Source of the DNA: RYN-230 sp963718305
Lineage (GTDB): Bacteria > Actinomycetota > Actinomycetes > Streptosporangiales > Streptosporangiaceae
NCBI GenBank assembly: GCA_963718305.1
Contig: CAVQZG010000010.1
Span: forward strand, 558,001 to 622,000
Direction of reading: 5' to 3'
DNA: 64,000 nt
The notes under the pieces: model-generated
What the model saw: only the letters and a program-made list of their open reading frames with translations
The model's database searches: none
Told to the model about the DNA's origin: nothing
Made by a program: the position numbers and the translations under genes
Part shown: positions 43,474 to 49,853 of the stretch, in pieces
Layout: the number at the start of each line of letters is the position of its first letter
How positions within the stretch are numbered: position 1 is the stretch's first letter

Positions 43474-43952
43474 TCAGTCGACTTCGCCGTGGCCGAGCTG
43501 CTGGCTGATGCTGGCGTCGTTCCAGTAGGCGGTGATGGCGTCGATGAGCAGGTCCTCATCGACGTGGAAGATGAACAGGTGTGGCTCGCAGTAGTGCTGC
43601 CCTCCGGGCCTGATCAGCCCCCAGGCCAGCTGCTGGGTGCCCTCGATGTCCACCTCGGCGACCACGTCGCCGTCGTCGTTGGCGGTGATCGTGTGCACGG
43701 TGTTGGACAGGTCGGGGAAGGCGTTGACCAGGCCGGTCCACAGCGGCTTGCCGATCGTGCCGACCTTGCCGTCACCGCGCAGCACCCGCTGCTTGCCCCA
43801 TACCTCGAACGGGACGTAGGCGCAGTCGGCGTTGATGCCGCACAGGTCGGCCATGCCGTTGACGTCGTGCGGCGCGGTAGCGGGTCGAAGAATTCGGTGA
43901 CGATCCCGGCCGCCGACTCGGCGGTGCGGGCTGTGGCCTGCGCTGTTGTCAT
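43474..43952 (-). CDS. NTF2-like (SnoaL) protein of the monooxygenase operon, frameshifted
   Basis: An NTF2-fold protein of about 158 residues. Start MTTAQATARTAESAAGIVTE at ATG 43952 with gggaga upstream; the frame then changes near 43871, and the rest reads MADLCGINADCAYVPFEVWG, DLSNTVHTITANDDGDVVAE, FIFHVDEDLLIDAITAYWND. One missing G in the pair at 43871-43872 (plus strand) restores PRPHDVNGMADLCG. It sits 14 bases after one NTF2-like gene and 18 before the alpha subunit, clearly in the operon. Function unknown; it lacks limonene-epoxide-hydrolase catalytic residues. Confidence 0.78.
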
Positions 43953-43966
43953 CTGGATCTCCCTCG

Positions 43967-44395
43967 TCAGGCGATGGCGATCGTGTCGAACCGCTTGACC
44001 CCGAGCCGCCGGTACAGCTGCGTCTGGCACCAGTACGCGGTGACGGCGGTGATCACGCCGCCGGTCACGGTGAACCGCCACGCCTGGTCGATGTCGAGGT
44101 GCTTCTCCTGGTTGATGGCGCCGGCGTAGTCGGCGGCCTGGGTGCCCTCCACCTTGATCAGCGCGGTGACCACGTCGCCAGTGGTGATGACCTGGCTGGT
44201 GGTCACGATGAGGTCCGGGAAGGCCCGGATCAGGTCACCGAGAACGGCGCCCAGGGCAGCGGGGCCGCGGCCTCCGATGCCCAGGGGATGCACCGTGAAC
44301 GCGGCCTGCGGGCTGACCTCAGCGAGGGCGGCGTCGAGATCGTGACGCGCGAACGCGTCCAGGAAGGCCTGCACGGTCTGGGTGGGACTCGTCAT
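43967..44395 (-). CDS. NTF2-like (SnoaL) protein of the monooxygenase operon
   Basis: A 142-residue NTF2-fold protein: TVQAFLDAFARHDLDAALAE, LGDLIRAFPDLIVTTSQVIT, LDIDQAWRFTVTGGVITAVT. It is a diverged partner of the following NTF2-like gene; both end in an I-T-A-Y-W-type strand, suggesting duplication and perhaps a heterodimer. No Arg/Asp pair like that of limonene epoxide hydrolase is seen. Possible roles are substrate or product binding. Starts ATG 44395, 20 bases after the DJ-1-like gene stop. Confidence 0.85.
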   Translation of the reverse strand: MTSPTQTVQAFLDAFARHDLDAALAEVSPQAAFTVHPLGIGGRGPAALGAVLGDLIRAFPDLIVTTSQVITTGDVVTALIKVEGTQAADYAGAINQEKHLDIDQAWRFTVTGGVITAVTAYWCQTQLYRRLGVKRFDTIAIA

Positions 44396-44415
44396 CAGCG
44401 GAGGCTCCTCGCGGC

Positions 44416-45447
44416 TCAGGCGGCGGCGCGGGCCGGGGCCCGCAGGGCCTTGATGACCGCGTCCGCGGTCGCCTCGGTCGATCCGGGGTTCTGCCCGGTG
44501 ATGAGGTTGCGGTCGGCCACCACGTGGGAAACCCAGGCCGAGGGCGCGTCGTCGAACACGGCGCCCGCGTTCTTCAGCGCGGTGTCCAGGAACCAGGCCA
44601 TGCCGAGCAGGCCGGCCTCGGTCTGGAGTTCTTCTTCATCGGTGAAGCAGGTCAGCCGGTAGCCGTCGAACAGCCACTGCCCGTCGGCGCGTTCCGGTGC
44701 GGACAGCAGGAGGGCCGGGCCGTGGCACAGCGCGGCGATCGGCGCGGACTTGCGGTGCAGCGCCACCAGCAGCCGCCCGGCGTCCGGGTTACCGGCCAGG
44801 TCCACCATGGGCCCGTGCCCGCCAGGCGTGAACACCGCGTCGAACCCGGCCAGTTCCTCATCGCTCAGCGCGGACAGCGCCACCGGATGCTGGAAGCCCG
44901 GGATCGCCTCCAGCGCGGCCAGCCGCGCGGCGGCCAGCCGCTCGCTGTCGGCCCGCTGCGCGTCCACCTCGGCCTGGATCTCCTCCCGGGTCAGCCCGGC
45001 CGGGCTGTCCTCGGCGAGCACGTCAGCGAACTGGCGGTCCTGCCGCCAGGCCCGCTTCGCGGCGGCGCTGACGATCCGGTGTGCCTGCGCGGGGCTCTGT
45101 CCCCGCGATTCGAGCAGCACTGCCACCCGCCGCGCCCCGGCCAGGCCCAGCTCGGTGTTCTGGTGCAGGGTGATCCGGATGTCGTCCACGTCGTGGGCGA
45201 AGGTGCGGACCACCGAGGCCAGGTAGTCCTTGTCCTCTTCGGGATAGTGGAAGAACCACGACAGGCCGTACGGATCCGCATACGGCGGCTGGCCGTCCGG
45301 GGTGATCACGGTGACGTCGAAGCCGGCGGCGGCGAACCGCTGGTAGGGCTTGAGTGCTTCCTCGGCGAAGTAGCCGGTCGGGTGCGCGGTCCCGTCCGCG
45401 AGCGTCATCTCACGGGCACTGGTCATCAGATAGGCGATCCGGGTCAT
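44416..45447 (-). CDS. DJ-1/PfpI (Hsp31-like) class I glutamine amidotransferase-like protein with an inserted domain
   Basis: A 343-residue protein, first gene of the monooxygenase operon. The core resembles Hsp31/PfpI: MTRIAYLMTSAREMTLADGT, FDAVFTPGGHGPMVDLAG (acid region), nucleophile elbow IAALCHGPALLL (Cys), then WVSHVVADRNLITGQNPGS. A helical insert of about 110 residues (roughly 85-190) makes it longer than the about 230-residue norm. Family members are glyoxalase III-like enzymes or chaperones that handle reactive carbonyls, useful beside an oxygenase making epoxides, an inference. ATG 45447 has ggagg upstream. Confidence 0.85.
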   Translation of the reverse strand: MTRIAYLMTSAREMTLADGTAHPTGYFAEEALKPYQRFAAAGFDVTVITPDGQPPYADPYGLSWFFHYPEEDKDYLASVVRTFAHDVDDIRITLHQNTELGLAGARRVAVLLESRGQSPAQAHRIVSAAAKRAWRQDRQFADVLAEDSPAGLTREEIQAEVDAQRADSERLAAARLAALEAIPGFQHPVALSALSDEELAGFDAVFTPGGHGPMVDLAGNPDAGRLLVALHRKSAPIAALCHGPALLLSAPERADGQWLFDGYRLTCFTDEEELQTEAGLLGMAWFLDTALKNAGAVFDDAPSAWVSHVVADRNLITGQNPGSTEATADAVIKALRAPARAAA

Positions 45448-45689
45448 CAGCCACCTCCACGGCGAGGGCTGCCTCGGCACGTTGCGCGTGCTCGTGACTT
45501 TGCCATCGCGCCGACGATCCAGCTACGCCCCGCCATGACGGTTTCCTGCTGAGATGTTGCCCATTCCGGTGCTGATGCCAGATTCCGGCTGATCTCTATC
45601 GTGATCTAGCAGAACCGGCGGTGACCAGGGATGGATCCGCGGGGCCCGGTGCCGCATGCTGGGCATCAGCGAGGCAAGGAGGCAGCGCG
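45448..45689. promoter_or_regulatory. Divergent promoter region between the monooxygenase operon and the AraC-type regulator
   Basis: A 242-base gap that must carry both promoters. Two TGATCT copies lie close together (in ctgatctctatcgtgatcta, about 45590-45608) and could be direct-repeat half-sites for an AraC-family dimer. I see no convincing -35/-10 pair. The tail aaggagg at about 45677 is the ribosome-binding site of the regulator. Confidence 0.45.
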
Positions 45690-46667
45690 ATGAGTCCAGG
45701 GCAGCCCGGGAGGCCGGTGACCTCAGGGGAGCTGATCGCGGAACTAGCCGCCCGCGCGCCACGGCTCGGCGCTAACACCGGGGTGTGGCCGGGGCTGACC
45801 GTCTACCGGTTCACCGCGCCCGCCGGGCCGAGCTGGGAGGAGATCCAGTCGCTGTCCCTGTGCGTCGTGGCCCAGGGCCGCAAGGCGGTCACCGTGGACG
45901 GCGAGACCTATCTGTACGACCCGTTCCACTACCTGGTGCTGAGCAGCCACCTGCATTTCCAGGCCGAGATCCTGGAGGCCTCGCCGAGCCTGCCGTTCCT
46001 GTCCTTCGTACTGCAGATCGAGCCGGCCCTGGTCCGCCGGGTGTCCAGCGACATGCTGGAACGCCGCACCACGGCATTCCGCTCGCGCCCGGGTGAGGCG
46101 CAGGCCCCAGAGGGCCAGGCGCTGGTGTCCGCGCTCGACCAGGAACTGCTCGGGGCGGTGCTCAGGTTCCTCCGCGCGGTGGGCCGGGACACCGACCGGC
46201 GGGTGCTGGCTCCCCTGTACCTGCAGGAGATGGTCTTCCGGGTACTGCAGCGGGAGCAGTTCGCCCGGCTGCTTTCGATCGCCGCGGCGCAGGCTGCGAC
46301 CAACCCGGTGTCCGCGGTGCTCGACTACGTGCGGGCCCACCTGTCCGAGCCGCTGACCGTGGCGGACATGGCCGAGCAGGTCAGCCTGAGCCCGTCGGCG
46401 TTCGCCCACCTGTTCCGGGACGTCACCGGCCGGTCGCCGTACCAGTTCCTGAAAGAAATGCGCCTGGACCAGGCCCGCGAGCTGCTGGTGGACGGGAACC
46501 TGGCCGTGGCCCGGATCTCTAAGGAGGTGGGTTACGCCAGCGTCTCGCACTTCATCAGCGAGTTCCGGGGCCGGTTCGGCGTCACTCCCCGGGCCTACTG
46601 CGACATGAACGCCATGCACGCCGAGCTGGGCAGCCAGCGGCTCCCCCAGGGCGGCACCCGGATATGA
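45690..46667 (+). CDS. AraC-family transcriptional regulator, likely regulator of the diiron monooxygenase operon
   Basis: A 325-residue regulator with an AraC_N (PF06719-type) sensor domain (YRFTAPAGPSWEEIQSLSLC, VVAQGRKAVTVDGETYLYDP, HYLVLSSHLHFQAEI) and a C-terminal double helix-turn-helix (VADMAEQVSLSPSAFAHLFR, ISKEVGYASVSHFISEFRGR, FGVTPRAY). ATG 45690 has aaggagg at good spacing, so the 23-residue upstream extension is rejected. Divergence from the operon and the absence of another nearby regulator support control of that operon; the inducer is probably a hydrocarbon or its product. The next gene overlaps its stop. Confidence 0.9.
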   Translation: MSPGQPGRPVTSGELIAELAARAPRLGANTGVWPGLTVYRFTAPAGPSWEEIQSLSLCVVAQGRKAVTVDGETYLYDPFHYLVLSSHLHFQAEILEASPSLPFLSFVLQIEPALVRRVSSDMLERRTTAFRSRPGEAQAPEGQALVSALDQELLGAVLRFLRAVGRDTDRRVLAPLYLQEMVFRVLQREQFARLLSIAAAQAATNPVSAVLDYVRAHLSEPLTVADMAEQVSLSPSAFAHLFRDVTGRSPYQFLKEMRLDQARELLVDGNLAVARISKEVGYASVSHFISEFRGRFGVTPRAYCDMNAMHAELGSQRLPQGGTRI

Positions 46668-47215
46668 CCGAGCCGACCGGGGGTATCGAGATCCGCGGTC
46701 CCCGGCTGCTGCTCCGGGCCCTGCAGGCCAGCGAGATCGATGAGGAATGGCAGGCCATGGTGGATGCCGATCCGATGGTCATCGCCGAGCTGCCCGATGA
46801 GGAGGCGTTCCGGGCCCGGCTGCGGCGATCGGGCCGCCTGGTCGATGGCGAGCTTGACCTGGCCGTCGACCTGGACGGGGCGCTGATCGGGCGGATCCAG
46901 ACGTTCGTGCCGCCGGGCCGCCCGCTGCCCCCCGGGACTTTCGAGGTGGGGATCGGCCTGCGCGAGCACGCCCAGGGCCAGGGCCATGGCCGCGAAGCCC
47001 TGGCCCTGCTCACCGGCTGGCTGTTCGAGCACGCCGGCGCCCAGGTCGTCGAGAGCGCCACCGATCACGCGAACGCCGCGATGCGGGCGGTCTTCCATCG
47101 GGTCGGCTGGGCCCGGGCCGGATCGCAGACCGAGTTCGGCCGCGATTGGGCCGTCTACCGGATCACCCGGAAGGACTGGCTGACCTCGCGAAGTAAGGGG
47201 CGGACTCCTTACTGA
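46664..47215 (+). CDS. GNAT family N-acetyltransferase
   Basis: A 183-residue acetyltransferase of the RimJ/RimL type. The acetyl-CoA binding motif appears as VGIGLREHAQGQGHGREALA (Q/R-x-x-G-x-G/A), followed by VESATDHANAAMRAVFHRVG and a Trp-containing C terminus. Its ATG overlaps the AraC stop (ATGA), so it is translationally coupled to the regulator. Acceptor unknown. The 3' 53 bases are antisense to the membrane protein gene at 47163. Confidence 0.88.
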   Translation: MTEPTGGIEIRGPRLLLRALQASEIDEEWQAMVDADPMVIAELPDEEAFRARLRRSGRLVDGELDLAVDLDGALIGRIQTFVPPGRPLPPGTFEVGIGLREHAQGQGHGREALALLTGWLFEHAGAQVVESATDHANAAMRAVFHRVGWARAGSQTEFGRDWAVYRITRKDWLTSRSKGRTPY

Positions 47216-47663
47216 ACAGGAGGATGATCGCGCCCAGCCCGACGAGCCAGACGATGATGCTGACGATCAGCGAGGCCAGCACGTGCACCTGGGTAAACGA
47301 AATGATCAGGTCCAGCGTGTTGATCCCGAAGAACACCGCCGAGACGATCCTGGCCCAGTTGCGGCCCCGGCGGTTGGCCAAGGCCATCCACAGCCATAGG
47401 CCGATGGCAATCAGCCCGCCGATGACCGCGGTCACGACCGCGGCGATCTCGGCGTTGTGCCGCTGCGCCGCGGTGTAGTCCGGGTGCCGGGCGAGAATGC
47501 CATGCTTGAGGCTGGCGATGGTGACCAGGGTGACGATGAGCACGACCGCGCTGAGCACGGCGCCCGCGTACATGAGCCGGACCGCGTTCCGGACCGAATT
47601 CGGCGGCTCCGCGCGGGCTGACTCGGGCACCGGTGACGGCGACGATGGATAAGGCTGGTACAT
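47163..47663 (-). CDS. Four-helix membrane protein of unknown function
   Basis: A 166-residue protein with a Pro-rich cytoplasmic N terminus (MYQPYPSSPSPVPES) and four hydrophobic helices: MYAGAVLSAVVLIVTLVTIA, IAAVVTAVIGGLIAIGLWLW, IVSAVFFGINTLDLIISF, LIVSIIVWLVGLGAIILLF. The loop NRRGRNWARI is common to a family of small actinobacterial membrane proteins. No catalytic residues recognised. It overlaps the 3' end of the GNAT gene on the other strand. The stretch 47664-47756 holds nothing recognisable. Confidence 0.72.
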   Translation of the reverse strand: MYQPYPSSPSPVPESARAEPPNSVRNAVRLMYAGAVLSAVVLIVTLVTIASLKHGILARHPDYTAAQRHNAEIAAVVTAVIGGLIAIGLWLWMALANRRGRNWARIVSAVFFGINTLDLIISFTQVHVLASLIVSIIVWLVGLGAIILLFSKESAPYFARSASPSG

Positions 47664-47756
47664 GACTGCTCCGTGAGCGTGCCAGCCAGCAAGCGGACTG
47701 CTCCCCCGTGAGCTGCGGTCGGCCGGCCGGGCCGCACAACTAGTCCTTCGGCCACG

Positions 47757-48052
47757 CTACGCCGCCGGGATACAGCCATTCAGCCTGATTTGTCTTGCCG
47801 CGGCCAGGGCCTGGCCGCCGGTGGTGACCGGGCAATTGCCGCCGTAGCCCAGCCGTGGCTCACGGTCGACGATCGCCCACACGAGCGATTCGCCGAGGTG
47901 AGCGCGTTGATCAGGACCACGGCGGCCCGGGACAGGGTGAACAGCCGCAGCAGCCGGAGGGCCCGCAACGGCCGGAGCACCGGCAGTACCACCACGGACG
48001 AGGTGCAGCGCCACGGTGGGTGAGGTATCCCTCGCACCCGGGTGAACGCCAC
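47757..48052 (-). pseudogene. Decayed voltage-gated potassium-channel gene
   Basis: Two frames carry channel-like pieces. The upstream piece (to about 47880) reads VVVLPVLRPLRALRLLRLFT then SRAAVVLINALTSANR, the Arg-repeated S4 voltage-sensor pattern. In another frame, SLVWAIVDREPRLGYGGNCP then VTTGGQALAAARQ matches the pore and selectivity-filter segment (normally T-V-G-Y-G-D-x-x-P-V-T-T), with the filter corrupted. The S5 helix between them and everything before S3 are missing. It cannot encode a working channel; decay here looks genuine, unlike the single-base breaks elsewhere. Confidence 0.6.
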
Positions 48053-48089
48053 ACCGCCCCCATCTGCTCACCGTCATACATAGTTCACT

Positions 48090-48755
48090 CTAAGTGTTTC
48101 CCCTTTCACGGCTGGCTATCCCGGTGAACCGGGCACTGGGCTCCCCGCGCAGATGCCCCGGCGGGAGCGTGCGGCCGCACAGGACGAGCGCCAGGTCCTG
48201 GGCCTGGCCCGACACCGGCACCCCCGACCCGAACGACCAGTCCAGGTCCTCGGCGCGCAGGGCGATCCCGGCCAGGTCGGTCCCGAAGAACTTCTGCGAC
48301 GTGGGCCCGGTGACCGCGGTCAGGACCGTCCGCAGGCGGTCCTCGGGAACCCGGCGGTCGAGGCCGAGTGCGACCGTGATGTCCAGGCCGTGGATCACGT
48401 CGTGGGTGAGCGCGCCCTCGAACCCGCCGCCCGGCGGCTTCCACGGGTTCCGTTCGTTGTCCCGCAGCGCCGCGGCGAGTTCTCCCGGCGGGGCGGCCCC
48501 GTCCCGCCGGGCGCAGCGGTCAGCCATCAGGTTGAAGTTCCCGCGCGACCTGGCCATCTCGAAGACGAACCGCGGCGGACGGTACCGGAACGGCATGGTG
48601 ATGTGCGCCACGACTTCGCGGACCCGCCACCCCCGGCACAGCGTCGGGGCGTCCCACGCCTCCTCGGGCAGGCCGGCCAGGATCACGGCCAGGTCCCGGC
48701 GCTCCGCCGCGATCGCCTCGGTAATGCCCGGGTTCTTCGTCTCTGCGGCGGTCAT
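48090..48755 (-). CDS. Maleylpyruvate isomerase/DinB-fold family protein
   Basis: A 221-residue MDMPI-like protein. ITEAIAAERRDLAVILAGLP, CRGWRVREVVAHITMPFRYR (His ligand), ALTHDVIHGLDITVALGLDR (His pair and Asp) are the expected metal-site segments. ATG 48755 overlaps the stop of the upstream SRPBCC gene and has gaggagg upstream, so the longer open frame to 49148 is discarded. Third gene of an ArsR-SRPBCC-MDMPI operon. Substrate unknown. Confidence 0.88.
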   Translation of the reverse strand: MTAAETKNPGITEAIAAERRDLAVILAGLPEEAWDAPTLCRGWRVREVVAHITMPFRYRPPRFVFEMARSRGNFNLMADRCARRDGAAPPGELAAALRDNERNPWKPPGGGFEGALTHDVIHGLDITVALGLDRRVPEDRLRTVLTAVTGPTSQKFFGTDLAGIALRAEDLDWSFGSGVPVSGQAQDLALVLCGRTLPPGHLRGEPSARFTGIASRERGNT

Positions 48756-49225
48756 GGTGTCCTCCTCGTCCCCGGGCCCGCGCTGAGGGCCGCGAGGTAT
48801 CCGGCGAAGCGGTCCAGCGAAGTGAGGAAGCCAGCCTGGGCCTCTGGGGACCGGGCAAACTCGGGCACGTTGACCTGGCGGATCTCGACCCCGGTCCGAG
48901 TGCCGCCGAGGTCGGTGAAGGTCACGGTCACCGTCATCCCGGAGTGGGCCTCGGTCCACACCAGCCTTTCCGGCGGGGCGACCTCGTCGTAGACCGCCTG
49001 GGTGGGGTAACGGCTGCCGTCGGCGTCGTTGATCATGACGGTCTCGAACACCCCGCCCGGGCGCGGGTCCACGGTGATGTGCTCGACCGGCGCACTGGTC
49101 CCGGCCGGGCCCCAGAAGTGGGTGAGGTGCTCCGGCTGGGTCATGCACTGGAACACGAGCTCACGCGGGGCCTCGAAGACCCTGGTGAAGACGAGTTCAG
49201 CCGGGCCTGCTGCTGAGCTGATCAC
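48752..49225 (-). CDS. SRPBCC (AHSA1/START-like) domain protein
   Basis: A 157-residue Aha1/polyketide-cyclase-fold protein: LVFTRVFEAPRELVFQCMTQ, PEHLTHFWGPAGTSAPVEHI, RPGGVFETVMINDADGSRYP, EAQAGFLTSLDRFAGYLAAL. Such proteins bind hydrophobic ligands; ArsR-SRPBCC pairs are common in actinobacteria and the role is generally unknown. Overlaps both neighbours by four bases, so translation is coupled through the whole operon. Confidence 0.92.
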   Translation of the reverse strand: MISSAAGPAELVFTRVFEAPRELVFQCMTQPEHLTHFWGPAGTSAPVEHITVDPRPGGVFETVMINDADGSRYPTQAVYDEVAPPERLVWTEAHSGMTVTVTFTDLGGTRTGVEIRQVNVPEFARSPEAQAGFLTSLDRFAGYLAALSAGPGTRRTP

Positions 49226-49653
49226 GGGTCGCTCCTTTCGTTCGACGGTGCCCGCCCTTCCGGCGGTACGGGCTGTGGCGGTGGGATCCGCCCGGGATCG
49301 CCAGCCGGTCCTCGCTGCAGATCGCGCAGGTGGGCGTCGAGCTTGTCGAAGCGCTCCGCCCAGATCCGGCGGTTGTCCTCGATCCAGGCGACGGCCGGCT
49401 CGAGCGCCCCGGCCTCCAGGTGGCAGGGCCGGAACTGGGCGCGCCGGGTCCGCGAGATGATCCCGCAGCGCTCGAGCACCTTCAGGTGCTTGGAGATCCC
49501 GGGCAGGGTCAGGTCGAAGGGAGCGGCCAGCTCGTTCACCGTGGCATCTCCCCGCGCCAGCCGGGCCACGATGGCCCGGCGGGTCGGATCCGCCAGGGCC
49601 GTGAAGGTGGCGTCGAGCTGATCCTGCGCCACTGCCATGCCAGCACTGGGCAT
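49222..49653 (-). CDS. ArsR-family winged-helix repressor
   Basis: A 143-residue regulator. The winged helix is DATFTALADPTRRAIVARLA, NELAAPFDLTLPGISKHLKV, LERCGIISRTRRAQFRPCHL. It lacks the Cys-rich metal site of arsenic sensors, as is usual for repressors paired with SRPBCC genes. ATG 49653 is chosen because gggagg lies four bases before it and because a promoter-like TTGACA at 49714-49709 would put the transcript start downstream of the alternative ATG 49695. Last 30 residues are Pro/Arg-rich. Confidence 0.9.
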   Translation of the reverse strand: MPSAGMAVAQDQLDATFTALADPTRRAIVARLARGDATVNELAAPFDLTLPGISKHLKVLERCGIISRTRRAQFRPCHLEAGALEPAVAWIEDNRRIWAERFDKLDAHLRDLQRGPAGDPGRIPPPQPVPPEGRAPSNERSDP

Positions 49654-49680
49654 CTGACCTCCCGCAACTGTGATCCCTGC

Positions 49681-49726
49681 CCAGTATTTGACCATCTAGT
49701 TAATTAGCTGTCAAGTTAAATACTGG
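49681..49726 (-). promoter_or_regulatory. Promoter and palindromic operator candidate of the ArsR-SRPBCC-MDMPI operon
   Basis: CCAGTATTT (49681-49689) and AAATACTGG (49718-49726) form a perfect 9-bp inverted repeat with a 28-base centre. On the minus strand a consensus -35 TTGACA (49714-49709) and a weaker -10 TCAAAT (49691-49686) lie inside it with 17-base spacing. A repressor bound to the arms would cover both promoter boxes, which fits ArsR autoregulation. The region is markedly AT-rich. Confidence 0.6.
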
Positions 49727-49853
49727 ATGAGCTCAGCGGTCAGCGGTGGCGGGTGAGGATTCGGGCACACCGCCCGGCCTGCCGGGAGTGAGGGCGGCAG
49801 GCTGCTCGCCGAAGGCAGCGGCGAGGCGGGCCAGGGTGCGCGCTGGTAGGTGG

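Noticed and set aside
43474..44395. The two NTF2-like proteins as limonene-epoxide-hydrolase-type enzymes for epoxide products
   Set aside because: The Arg/Asp pair and the downstream catalytic Asp of that family are not at the expected strands; only the fold is shared.
48756..49148. Upstream extension of the MDMPI-like gene
   Set aside because: It lies over the SRPBCC gene in another frame; the ATG at 48755 has a ribosome-binding site and overlaps the SRPBCC stop.
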